Assembly: GCA_031261605.1 (NCBI GenBank)
Contig: JAISJI010000060.1
Location: 62,001 to 126,000, forward strand
Reading direction: 5' to 3'
DNA from: Ignavibacteria bacterium
GTDB taxonomy: Bacteria > Bacteroidota > Ignavibacteria > Kapaibacteriales > UBA2268
Length of the DNA stretch: 64,000 bases
Part shown: one piece after another, positions 43,172 to 52,197 of the stretch
How positions within the stretch are numbered: the first letter of the stretch is position 1
How the letters are laid out: every line of letters begins with the position of its first letter
Position numbers and translations under genes: made by a program
The notes under the pieces: generated by a model
Seen by the model: the letters and a program-made list of their open reading frames with translations, nothing else
What the model was told of the DNA's origin: nothing
Database searches by the model: none

Positions 43172-45436
43172 ATGAAACTAAAGCTATTAACCAATATCTT
43201 CATACTATTTACCATCCCGCTACTATTATCTGCTAATAATAGTGCGAAGATAAAGGTGTATTCGCAAATAGTTAATCCAGTCAAAACATCCAACCTTATA
43301 AATGGTGGCTTTATTGAATTTCTTAACGACTTTGTGAATGGACCAACGGGTATGTGGGCACAAGAAATTTTCGATAGAGGTTTTGAGGAAGTATATAGAC
43401 AGCGACAAGAATACTATCATTGGAAACGATACTTCGCAGACAACGATACTATTGCTCACAAAAATAACGTGGAAATTATATATGGCGGATACAATAGGTC
43501 TGATTCCAACCAATTACGCATCACAAATGCTACCGAGGTGGAATCCGGAATCTATCAATCAATCCAACTAAATGATGAAATATCACACACTTGCTACATA
43601 TATGTCCATACAGAAAACGCCAACGGTATCGCCAAAATAGTTCTATTTGATACCCTAAACCAACAACGCATTTATGAAAAAGTATTGTCCATTGATACAA
43701 GCATCAGCAACTCCGGCTGGCTGAAAATAGAATTTGAAATTCCAGCAATACCTAACCATTACTCATATAACTTTGCCATTACCTACAAAGGTAGCGGCAA
43801 TGTATATTTCGATGAAGTATCATTGATGCCTACAAATAATATCTATGGTGTCCGAAAGGAATGGGTTGATATTCTACGAGATATGAAATGTGGTATACTA
43901 CGCTACCCGGGTGGATTTTTCGTTGAAATGCCCGAAATCCGCTGGAAAGATGGCATCGGAGATATTGACCAACGCAGAAGCGATGCCAAGCGAATGTCTG
44001 AATATCATAACCATTATTCGCAACGTGTAGATTTCGGAACGGATGAATATATGAAAATATGTGAACTCCTTGATATAGAACCATATATAGTCACTAATAT
44101 CACACTGCCTGCGTCAGATGCTGCTGACCAAGTTCAATACTGCAATGGCGATACCAATACATATTGGGGAAAAATGCGTGCTGCAAATGGACATCCAGAA
44201 CCATACAATGTTAAAATGTGGGAAATTGGAAACGAACAATATATCTATTCTACTGTGGAAGATTTTGCCGATAAGTTCCTAAAATTTAACGCTGCAATGA
44301 AAGAAATTGACTCCACCATAAAAACAATATTCAGTGTAGCATACTGGGGTAGCGACAATTATTTAGATAAAATTCTTCCTACTATTGGCAATTATGCTGA
44401 TATTGTTGGCTATCATTTGTGCGAGGGACGCCCAAAGAGTTCCATTGTTGATGACGAAAAACTATTCCTATCCATTATGTCCTCTATAGACGATGGCTTT
44501 ATTAATAATGAATCAAGGCGAATAAAAAACTATCCCAATCTAACGTTGTCTGCTACCGAATGGTGGATTTCTTATAGCACCACTATAGACGAATGTGTGG
44601 TGGATACGAACATCCGCAATTTCACATTAGAGCCAGCATTATGGAGTGCGAAAATATATCTTATGATGATGCGTAATCCGCAAATCGTCACTTTGGCTGC
44701 TAAAACTCTGGGGCTTGGCTCTATTACGCACGGCATTAACTCATCGGGAGAGAAAGTTATTTTTGCAACTCCTGCCATATCTGCCATTGCATTATGTAAT
44801 GCGCATAGAGGCGATTACATTATTAAGAATACTCTAAAATGCGATACTTATGCCATATATGAAGAACATAATTGGGCTAACCCAACTCCTTACTTAGATG
44901 TTACGACCTCCATCTCTGACGATACACTATTTATCGCTGTCATTAATCGTAATGTATATGATGCCATCACTACTGAAATAGAAATTGACTATAAAACCAT
45001 TCACCAAAATGGAAAATCTTATGAATTTACCAGCAACCACTTTCTAGACCGCAACACTGCCGATGAACCAAATAAAATCGCTACGGTAGAGAAACCGCTG
45101 GTTCTAGGAGGAAGCACATTTTCATACTCTTTCCCAAAACATTCGCTCACAATTTTGGCTATTCCCGGATTTTTTAACAGCATTCCATCTCAATCTGATA
45201 AATTTATAATTTCCCCTAACCCATTTAATAACTCACTTTATGCTATTTTTGATGATGCTAAACAAGTAAATTACATTAGAGTTTATGATATGCTTGGCAA
45301 TATAGTTTATGAAACTCCATATTACTTCTATTCTAACTTCATTGTTATCAATAATTTAAATCTATCAAAAGGTGCATACCGCTTGTCTATTGATACTAAC
45401 GAGGGAGAATACAGCAGTAGCATCATAAAAGAATAA
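43172..45436 (+). CDS. Secreted GH51-type glycoside hydrolase with T9SS sorting domain
   Basis: 754 aa. Signal peptide (MKLKLLTNIFILFTIPLLLSA), a carbohydrate-binding-like beta domain (about 85-210), then a barrel with ILRYPGGFFVEMPEIRWKDGIG and the acid/base WEIGNEQ (Glu near 354); the nucleophile is probably the Glu in SATEWW (about 463). These are the alpha-L-arabinofuranosidase pattern of clan GH-A. The last 75 residues, starting FIISPNPFNNSLYA and containing VYDMLGNIVYE, KGAYRLSI and a final SSIIKE, form a type A T9SS C-terminal sorting signal. Substrate (arabinan or other) is not fixed by sequence. Confidence 0.85.
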   Translation: MKLKLLTNIFILFTIPLLLSANNSAKIKVYSQIVNPVKTSNLINGGFIEFLNDFVNGPTGMWAQEIFDRGFEEVYRQRQEYYHWKRYFADNDTIAHKNNVEIIYGGYNRSDSNQLRITNATEVESGIYQSIQLNDEISHTCYIYVHTENANGIAKIVLFDTLNQQRIYEKVLSIDTSISNSGWLKIEFEIPAIPNHYSYNFAITYKGSGNVYFDEVSLMPTNNIYGVRKEWVDILRDMKCGILRYPGGFFVEMPEIRWKDGIGDIDQRRSDAKRMSEYHNHYSQRVDFGTDEYMKICELLDIEPYIVTNITLPASDAADQVQYCNGDTNTYWGKMRAANGHPEPYNVKMWEIGNEQYIYSTVEDFADKFLKFNAAMKEIDSTIKTIFSVAYWGSDNYLDKILPTIGNYADIVGYHLCEGRPKSSIVDDEKLFLSIMSSIDDGFINNESRRIKNYPNLTLSATEWWISYSTTIDECVVDTNIRNFTLEPALWSAKIYLMMMRNPQIVTLAAKTLGLGSITHGINSSGEKVIFATPAISAIALCNAHRGDYIIKNTLKCDTYAIYEEHNWANPTPYLDVTTSISDDTLFIAVINRNVYDAITTEIEIDYKTIHQNGKSYEFTSNHFLDRNTADEPNKIATVEKPLVLGGSTFSYSFPKHSLTILAIPGFFNSIPSQSDKFIISPNPFNNSLYAIFDDAKQVNYIRVYDMLGNIVYETPYYFYSNFIVINNLNLSKGAYRLSIDTNEGEYSSSIIKE

Positions 45437-45495
45437 TATATCTCACCCATCTTTCCCCAAAGGATAGACCTACAATAACTTATAAAAAAATAAAT

Positions 45496-46776
45496 ATGTT
45501 TGAAACAGAAAGAAAACCCGATAGAACTATCATTATTGCCGCCACTCACAAAGGCAAAGATAGAGAACTAACAGAAGATAACCTCAAAGAACTCCGACTG
45601 CTGTGTAAAACTGCCGGCTGCGACGTAGTTATGCAGATGACGCAAGAACTCGTTAAACTAAACAAAGCCACTTGCATCGGTAGCGGTAAAGTTGATGAAC
45701 TACGTGAGATAATTACTGAAAAAGATATACAACTCATTGTTTTTGATGATGAACTTACTCCTATGCAGAACCGCAATTTAATGGAAGAACTGCAAATCAA
45801 AGTTATGGATAGAAGTGCCATCATACTTGACATCTTCGCCAATCACGCAAAAACACCAGAAGCAAAAACCCAAGTAGAACTCGCACATCTCCAATATATG
45901 CTACCTCGCCTTACTCGCCTATGGACGCACCTCTCTAAGCAATATGGCGGTGTCGGAACTAATGCTAAAGGTCCAGGTGAAACACAAATTGAAACAGATA
46001 GACGACTCGTCCGCGATAGAATACAATTCCTAAAAGGAAAGATTGGAGATATAGAAGTCCAAAAAAATACACAACGCAAAGGTAGAGATGAACTTACACG
46101 CTTCGCTTTAGTCGGATACACTAATGCCGGCAAATCTACTCTAATGAACCAAATGACGCAAGCCGATGTATATATTGAAGATAAACTATTCGCCACACTC
46201 GATACGACCGTTCGGGGATTTGAAATGACTAACGGAGAAAAAGCATTGCTATCTGATACCGTTGGCTTTATACGCAAACTCCCCGCTCATTTAGTCGCAT
46301 CCTTTCGCTCTACGCTTGCAGAAGCAAAAGAAGCCGATTTCATTATCAATGTCATAGATGTCTCACATCCAAGTTTCCGCAGCCATATCCAAGTTGTTGA
46401 TGATACTCTTGCATCACTTGGAATTACTGATGTCCCAAAAATTCATATCTTCAATAAAATTGATATGCTGGAAGATAAAGAAATACTTCCTCGCATAAAG
46501 CAAGAATACGCAAACACAATATTCATTAGTGCAAAGAATGGCGAAAACATGGACTCAGTATTTGAAAAATTCGCCGAACTCAACGACCAACTTAGCAAAA
46601 AAATCTCCCTATTCGTTCCATATTCTAAAATGCACCTGATAAACAAAATTTACACTAACGCTGAAGTAATTGAACGAAACGAAACAGACGAAGGAATTGC
46701 TCTAAGATTAAAAGTAAAACGTAATTACTCCCTATTATTCAATAACTTATATAAAGAACTCATTATCTCCAACTAA
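45496..46776 (+). CDS. hflX: GTPase HflX
   Basis: 426 aa, normal. HflX splits stalled or heat-damaged 70S ribosomes. Marks: the N-terminal nucleotide-binding domain with ATCIGSGKVDELRE and IVFDDELTPMQNRNLME, the coiled-coil region with GPGETQIETDRRLVRDRI, then G1 ALVGYTNAGKST (about 205-215), G2 region TLDTTVRGFEM, G3 LSDTVGFIRKLPAHLVASFRSTL and G4 FNKIDM. Followed 18 bases later by mntP. Confidence 0.97.
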   Translation: MFETERKPDRTIIIAATHKGKDRELTEDNLKELRLLCKTAGCDVVMQMTQELVKLNKATCIGSGKVDELREIITEKDIQLIVFDDELTPMQNRNLMEELQIKVMDRSAIILDIFANHAKTPEAKTQVELAHLQYMLPRLTRLWTHLSKQYGGVGTNAKGPGETQIETDRRLVRDRIQFLKGKIGDIEVQKNTQRKGRDELTRFALVGYTNAGKSTLMNQMTQADVYIEDKLFATLDTTVRGFEMTNGEKALLSDTVGFIRKLPAHLVASFRSTLAEAKEADFIINVIDVSHPSFRSHIQVVDDTLASLGITDVPKIHIFNKIDMLEDKEILPRIKQEYANTIFISAKNGENMDSVFEKFAELNDQLSKKISLFVPYSKMHLINKIYTNAEVIERNETDEGIALRLKVKRNYSLLFNNLYKELIISN

Positions 46777-46794
46777 TCATCATTACAACCCAAT

Positions 46795-47373
46795 ATGCTA
46801 TTTCAAATCCTCAACTCAATCATACTCGGATTAGCCCTAAGTGTAGATTCTTTCTCTATCGCCTGCGCTGTTGGCTGTTTCTTCTCTTCCATTGTGCTCA
46901 AAGAAAAACTAAAATTAGTAATTTCATTTATGGTTTTTCATTTTTGTATGCTACTTGGCGGCTGGCTCTTTGGCGATTATCTTATTCAGTATGTAGAACA
47001 ATTTGGACACTGGATTTCCTTTGCATTATTAGCATTCATTGGTATTAAAATGCTCAAAGAAGCGACCGGCGACGAAGATGATGAGGAAAAAGAAAGCATA
47101 AAAGAAAACTTTTTTGGCTTCCGAAACCTGATTTTCCTCGCCTTTGCAACAAGTATAGATGCACTTGCAATTGGCTTCTCCTTCGCTCTAAGTAAAACGA
47201 ATATCTGGCTACCAAATATCACCATCACCATAATTGTTGGTATAATCACATTACTCGGATTATCCATCGGCAAGCGACTAAGCCAAAAATTCCCAGAAAG
47301 AATGGAAATCATTGCGGGAATTGTCCTAATCCTTCTGGGAATTGGTGCCGTCTTAGAACACTACTTTCTATAA
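46795..47373 (+). CDS. mntP: Manganese efflux pump MntP
   Basis: 192 aa, normal. Six hydrophobic helices in two repeats; the metal-site signatures ALSVDSFSIACAVG (about 14-27, with the repeat-1 Asp) and AFATSIDALAIGFSFAL (about 117-133, repeat-2 Asp) are both present. A cytoplasmic acidic loop GDEDDEEKES lies between the halves. It exports Mn2+ across the inner membrane. No yybP-ykoY-like leader is visible; the 18-base gap to hflX suggests co-transcription. Confidence 0.95.
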   Translation: MLFQILNSIILGLALSVDSFSIACAVGCFFSSIVLKEKLKLVISFMVFHFCMLLGGWLFGDYLIQYVEQFGHWISFALLAFIGIKMLKEATGDEDDEEKESIKENFFGFRNLIFLAFATSIDALAIGFSFALSKTNIWLPNITITIIVGIITLLGLSIGKRLSQKFPERMEIIAGIVLILLGIGAVLEHYFL

Positions 47374-47400
47374 AAAATCCTTCCTTGTGAAAGGACAAAC

Positions 47401-47734
47401 TTACTTCGCAAATTCATTCATCAACAGATGCGTTGGAAGACCCGTAACCCCCAGATGGTCTTGATTATTGACTGCTTTATATTTACACATCTGGATGTCG
47501 TAAAAGCAATCGATGATGGTTGTAGAATAGACGGAGATAATACTCCTACAGCATAACGTCTAGTAATAGTTCCTGTGTTAGTGCATTTTTTAATAAGTCC
47601 TCGCATCATTTCTAAGCAAATACCTGCGGGTCGGCTTGTGTGCCACTACCTCCGCTGAATTGCGCAGATACGGTGAATTTTGTAGGGAATACAATAGCGA
47701 ATATAATTGCTACGATAAGTAATATTCTTTTCAT
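47401..47734 (-). pseudogene. Decayed copy of the secreted GLUG-like gene at 10386
   Basis: Minus-strand reading from ATG 47734 gives a signal peptide MKRILLIVAIIFAIVFPTKFTVSA, then QFSGGSGTQADP, nearly the same as the intact gene, before a TAG seven codons later. A short repeat piece KKCTNTGTIT follows in another stretch, then after a frameshift the C terminus reads TIIDCFYDIQMCKYKAV, VTGLPTHLLMNEFAK to TAA 47401. The intact gene has TITDCFYDIQMCKYKAV and LLMDELAK. About 540 bases of the middle are missing. A remnant of a duplicated secreted-protein gene. Confidence 0.88.
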
Positions 47735-47848
47735 TTTGGACTTCTCCGCATATATTAAAAAAAATCATAGTGAACCTGACTAATCTGTTTAATCATAGTT
47801 CAGACAAAGACAAGGGGATTACATATCATGCCCGCAATGACATAGCAA

Positions 47849-48574
47849 TTAAAATCTATATTGAAACGCTATTAAAAAATTGAAAAACGGCTGTATATGT
47901 TCCTTAGTATCCATAATACCCGGCGAATTAAATAATTCACCATTGCTATTCACCCGCATAAACAGATTATATGCACCAATATTGAAGCTGGATGTAAGAT
48001 AAATATTGTCAGACAAACATCCCTCAAACCCAAATCTAATTCGCCCGCCAATGCGCGTCGTAGCATCTTTCTTCAAATTACTCTCATACTCGCTCACTAT
48101 CTCCGAAGGAACCATCGCACGCAAACCATAAGTAATTTCGTTGCTCAATATATTGTTCAGCATAATTTCTGGTCCGACAAACAACTTCACATCCTGCCAA
48201 TCAGCCGATAAAAAAGCAAAATGGTATCCCAAATACACATCCGCAATTTGCACGCTATGATATTTATACCATTCGGCTATCTGGTAGTAGGACATTACCT
48301 CTCTTGCGTTCATTCCTATATACTCTCCACCAAAAATGATGCGATGACGCATACCGCTATCTATAAATAGCATCGCCGATATGTCCAACCCCGGTTCAAT
48401 GTATCGCAAGCCACCACCATTGTATGGCTCACCTCTAAACTGCTCCGTTTCTGATGCCAAATCGCCAAATAAACGGAATGTATTGAAGCCAACATTCACT
48501 CCAAACTCCGCACCAAATACGGAAATAGATATTGTGAATAAAAATAGAATTAATATAATTGTTTGTTTTTTCAT
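47849..48574 (-). CDS. Predicted outer-membrane beta-barrel protein
   Basis: 241 aa, family not recognised. Signal peptide (MKKQTIILILFLFTISISVFGA) and a body of alternating hydrophobic/aromatic strands (for example SVQIADVYLGYHFAFL, LTSSFNIGAYNLFM) ending FNFLIAFQYRF, with the terminal Phe typical of outer-membrane barrels. Short barrel of about eight to ten strands. It lies 32 bases after the S41 protease in the same direction, so they may act together; function unknown. Confidence 0.68.
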   Translation of the reverse strand: MKKQTIILILFLFTISISVFGAEFGVNVGFNTFRLFGDLASETEQFRGEPYNGGGLRYIEPGLDISAMLFIDSGMRHRIIFGGEYIGMNAREVMSYYQIAEWYKYHSVQIADVYLGYHFAFLSADWQDVKLFVGPEIMLNNILSNEITYGLRAMVPSEIVSEYESNLKKDATTRIGGRIRFGFEGCLSDNIYLTSSFNIGAYNLFMRVNSNGELFNSPGIMDTKEHIQPFFNFLIAFQYRF

Positions 48575-48606
48575 TTGATTAATATATTAATAAAGTTGCG
48601 TAAATA

Positions 48607-51438
48607 TTATTTTCTTATATACATCATTCCTTCTTCCAAAATCATATCGCCATCCAATCTATCGCGCGTCTGTAGCACCTTAACATCCGGCTCAACCGGC
48701 AATGCAAACAGCTGCTGACCCTTAGGTGATGCACCATACATAGTCCCAAGCGAAATACTAAAGTCCGCATCCAATCTAATCGGCACGCCTGTAACCAACG
48801 TTCCCTGTGTATTGTTTCCTACTAACATTCCAATACCATAATCCTTTATTGTAGATGCCAACAACTCGCCATAGCTATGGGTGCGCCAGTCAATTAAGAA
48901 CACAAATTTCCCTTTTAAATGCTTCTTCTCCGATGGATAGTAATATGTGAATCCCGGATGATAACTCATCAGCCGTTTATCCGGAAGGGTGAAATATGGG
49001 ACACATACTTGCGATGTCTGAAATATCTTATCATACAATAGCGTAAGAAAATTCTCGCTTACCATTGCATCGCCGCGCAAATCAAAAATATAGTTGCTAT
49101 AATGCGCAATAGAATCATAATAGCGGTCTAATTCTTCATCTTTATACGCCGTGAGGTCTATGTATAGCGTGCTATCATCAATCGGCTGCGAGTAATTTAT
49201 CGCTCTGAACTGCATCTTATGCACTGACACTGAACGTGTGAAACGCATATCTTCTACCACACCATTGTGTCTAATCTGGAGCGATACTTCGCTATCCATA
49301 CTCCCAATACGCATCCCAATTAATGCCTTCTGCACCTGCCATTGTGGAAGCCCTATCCATTCCGGCATCGCAACACCATTGAACGACACTACTTCATCAC
49401 CCGTATTTAACTTGCTTGTAGCGGACGAATCCACATTTGTAATATACACCTTACCATCAGCATACTCCATATTGAAAGGCAGAGAATAGTAGTAATCATC
49501 ATCTCCTATATACCATACACGACTACGATTATCCTTCGTCAATGCAATGAATTCCTGCAATATATCCCTATACTGCTTCTTACTTTCGCATAACGCAGCA
49601 CCACGCAAAGCCACTTCAAATGCGGTATTCAACTCAATGCTATCTATCGGTGTAAGTGAAAAATTACGCAACAAATTGTACACCTTAATGCACTCAACCA
49701 ACCGGCTCGCTCTATCATTCCAATTCAACATAAAGCCATCCGGCTTACTTGTTTTACTTGTGAATTCTGACGATGGATACGTTGCGTATGATACAATGCT
49801 ATGTTCCATACCAAGCGTATCTGATTCCCTCTTAGTGAATAACTCTGCTGGAACAACCACATTATACGCAGCATATAAGCCACTACCAACCGCTGTAGAA
49901 TACCAATATTGTTGCGATGTTGGAAACTTCGGCGTTGCAAGTGAATCTATACCAATGACTAATGATTGCTTGCCAAGTGTCTTCTCTCTATCGCTGTATC
50001 CAATAACATAGCCAGCATCATAAGAGGCATTTGTTGTAAGCCAATTACTATTATTGAACGGCAAATTATATTCAAAACTTGGATTGCGCATCGCTATTGA
50101 ACTCGCCTTCCCTCCTATGGTCACTTTCGCACTCGCATCATCAAAAAACGCTCTCCCATATCCACGAAACGACAATATAAACAACGCCGACGTGCAACTA
50201 TCCGGTATGTTCCCTGTCAACGTATAACTCTGCCATTTGTCAGATACAATACTATCCTTCTTTAAGAAAGAAATATAATTGCCCTCAGCATCCTCAAAAC
50301 GCAGTTGTATATTCGCTAATGCACCTTGCTGAAACTTCTGCACCTTCACCTTCACCTTCACCTCAATTTTATCCTTGCTCCCTGAATTCTGCGGTATCTG
50401 TATATACTGTGCTACAACCGCATCAGTAGTGATGATGCTACTATTCAAATCCACAATTCTATATGAGGTCTGTGTATTGCTCCGAACATTAGTGGGAACG
50501 CCCGTGTATAGGTATGCTAGCATCGTTGGCTTGCTCTCTATTTTCAAATTCTTTATATTAATTGGCTGTGTTCCAATCTGTATTTGCGGTGCTAATTGCG
50601 AAAAAAATTGCTGTAATCTATTAGCCAAATTAGGCAACATATCCTTGCAATATTCCGCCATATCGGACATTCCAGATAGTAGCACATTATCCCAATCTGC
50701 TTCAGATGCTGCTTTTGATGGATGGAAATGTTGAATTCCACCAGCGATACTTGCAAATGGTAACAGATATTCCAATTCCAATTCTGTAAGCGGAGACGGT
50801 CTTTCATAATGCAAACTATCCTGCGATACAACAGCAAACTTGCAATCATCTATGCTAATATCATTAGTATCCGTAAAAGAAATACCAAAGCGTATCTCGG
50901 CGGCATCTGCCGGAACAGGCACATCTACAAATACATTATTCCAACCACGCAGAAAAATATCTCCCCCATCATTCTGTGTCAATATCTGCCCCTTACGATT
51001 GCGCGTTGTAATAAATAAATGCGGTGCATTATATGTAATATACCTGCTATAATCCAACGTGTCGCCCATTGAAATCGTTGCATTCGTAGCCAATTCCTGC
51101 ACCAACACATTCGCAGTGAAACGAACCCGCCGGTGACGATAAATGCTCGCATCAAGAGATTGATAGAACGATGCTACATTCTGCTTTATCTGCTTCTTGC
51201 CTACACTTGTAATAGTTGCTCCAAGCGAACCGGTGAGATATATATCTGATGTATATGCCACATAGCTACTATCGGACGCCGTCCTACCAAGCGACCACCC
51301 ATACACAGGACTACCAACAAAGCCATCCTCAAAATCCAAATTATACGGAGTACTTAGCTGACTATATGCTGGAAATAATACAAATATTGGCGTAAGTAAT
51401 AGCATCAAAAAAAGAAGGGTTAACTGCTTCATCATCAT
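48607..51438 (-). CDS. Large secreted S41-family peptidase
   Basis: 943 aa. Signal peptide (MMMKQLTLLFLMLLLTPIFVLFPAYS). Two beta-sandwich, carbohydrate-binding-like domains come first (about 30-210 and 340-500, with LDFEDG...WSLGR and ITTDAVVAQYIQI). A PDZ-like segment (YITNVDSSATSKLNTGDEVVSFNG) near 690 precedes the S41 core: YIFDLRGDAMVSENF, KGKFVFLIDWRTHSYGELLASTIKDY with the likely Ser nucleophile in THSYGE, and GTLVTGVPIRL. Much longer than CtpA-type proteases (about 400-450), so probably a surface or secreted enzyme on larger substrates. A -7 promoter box lies just upstream. Confidence 0.8.
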   Translation of the reverse strand: MMMKQLTLLFLMLLLTPIFVLFPAYSQLSTPYNLDFEDGFVGSPVYGWSLGRTASDSSYVAYTSDIYLTGSLGATITSVGKKQIKQNVASFYQSLDASIYRHRRVRFTANVLVQELATNATISMGDTLDYSRYITYNAPHLFITTRNRKGQILTQNDGGDIFLRGWNNVFVDVPVPADAAEIRFGISFTDTNDISIDDCKFAVVSQDSLHYERPSPLTELELEYLLPFASIAGGIQHFHPSKAASEADWDNVLLSGMSDMAEYCKDMLPNLANRLQQFFSQLAPQIQIGTQPINIKNLKIESKPTMLAYLYTGVPTNVRSNTQTSYRIVDLNSSIITTDAVVAQYIQIPQNSGSKDKIEVKVKVKVQKFQQGALANIQLRFEDAEGNYISFLKKDSIVSDKWQSYTLTGNIPDSCTSALFILSFRGYGRAFFDDASAKVTIGGKASSIAMRNPSFEYNLPFNNSNWLTTNASYDAGYVIGYSDREKTLGKQSLVIGIDSLATPKFPTSQQYWYSTAVGSGLYAAYNVVVPAELFTKRESDTLGMEHSIVSYATYPSSEFTSKTSKPDGFMLNWNDRASRLVECIKVYNLLRNFSLTPIDSIELNTAFEVALRGAALCESKKQYRDILQEFIALTKDNRSRVWYIGDDDYYYSLPFNMEYADGKVYITNVDSSATSKLNTGDEVVSFNGVAMPEWIGLPQWQVQKALIGMRIGSMDSEVSLQIRHNGVVEDMRFTRSVSVHKMQFRAINYSQPIDDSTLYIDLTAYKDEELDRYYDSIAHYSNYIFDLRGDAMVSENFLTLLYDKIFQTSQVCVPYFTLPDKRLMSYHPGFTYYYPSEKKHLKGKFVFLIDWRTHSYGELLASTIKDYGIGMLVGNNTQGTLVTGVPIRLDADFSISLGTMYGASPKGQQLFALPVEPDVKVLQTRDRLDGDMILEEGMMYIRK

Positions 51439-51461
51439 CTCTTTAGTATTTTCTAAGACAA

Positions 51462-51469
51462 CAAAAATA
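51462..51469 (-). promoter_or_regulatory. -7 element (TATTTTTG) before the S41 gene
   Basis: TAnnTTTG on the minus strand, 24 bases before the start codon; no TTG at -33. Confidence 0.42.
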
Positions 51470-51608
51470 CATTTTTTTTGCGAATATATTACGCAGTTCT
51501 TACTTATTGCATAATATATACATTTTTTTTCAATACACTAATTATTATATCAAAAATAATTAGTATATTACAAGTTAAAATATTTATTCTTTCATTATGT
51601 GAGTTCTT

Positions 51609-51869
51609 ATGCAAACAACTGTGGATTTAGATGAAACCTTACTGCAAATGGCATTAAATAATTGCAATATTGCCAACGCAAGCGAACTAATAAACATCGC
51701 ATTAAAGCAATACCTGCTGACGATGAATAACGATAGTGATGATATTCTCTACTTCACTCCCGAGCAGAAAATCTTATTGCAAAAGAGCGACGAGGACTTC
51801 GCTAACGGCAGATACATCTCCCACGAAGAAGTTAAAGCAAACTTGTGGAGGAGATACCATGGAAGTTAG
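51609..51869 (+). CDS. Antitoxin of a ParE/RelE module (copy 1)
   Basis: 86 aa. The N-terminal MQTTVDLDETLLQMALNNCNIANASELINIALKQYL resembles the ribbon-helix-helix VapB/DUF2191-type DNA-binding region. The tail FTPEQKILLQKSDEDFANGRYISHEEV is a toxin-neutralising arm, similar to the antitoxin tail at 60341 (TPAQ...SLDDYANGRVYTEEE). It overlaps the toxin by 11 bases. The C-terminal DNA carries the GGAGGAG ribosome site of the toxin. Confidence 0.78.
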   Translation: MQTTVDLDETLLQMALNNCNIANASELINIALKQYLLTMNNDSDDILYFTPEQKILLQKSDEDFANGRYISHEEVKANLWRRYHGS

Positions 51870-52155
51870 TTGGTCTGATGATGCTTGGGAACAATTTACA
51901 TCTGTGCTTGATTATTGGGATAGTCGTAACTATTCCAATAGATACTCTATGACTCTGTCGGATAATGTTCTTAGCTACATAGAAATGATATTGGACAACC
52001 CATTCGCTGGAAGACAATCTGAATATGGCGATACTCGCTCCATAGCAGTAGAACATTACAGCATCATATACAAAGTGCTACCAAACCAAATTCGCATCGT
52101 TGCATTCTGGGATGGTCGCCAAAATCCTGATAAACTCATAAACATAATGAACTAA
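51859..52155 (+). CDS. ParE/RelE-family toxin (copy 1)
   Basis: 98 aa from ATG 51859, preceded by a strong GGAGGAG. The sequence MEVSWSDDAWEQFTSVLDYWDSRNYSNRYS begins the fold; the end VEHYSIIYKVLPNQIRIVAFWDGRQNPDKL is the family's late-strand pattern (YxIxYKxxxxxIxIxAFWDxRQNP). ParE-type members inhibit gyrase and RelE-type cut mRNA; which applies cannot be told here. It is related to the toxin at 60565, with identical spacing features. A longer upstream frame (51736) is a shadow of the antitoxin. Confidence 0.88.
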   Translation: MEVSWSDDAWEQFTSVLDYWDSRNYSNRYSMTLSDNVLSYIEMILDNPFAGRQSEYGDTRSIAVEHYSIIYKVLPNQIRIVAFWDGRQNPDKLINIMN

Positions 52156-52197
52156 AAAAATCGCAAACTAAATTCTAAATATAAAATAAATAAAATT

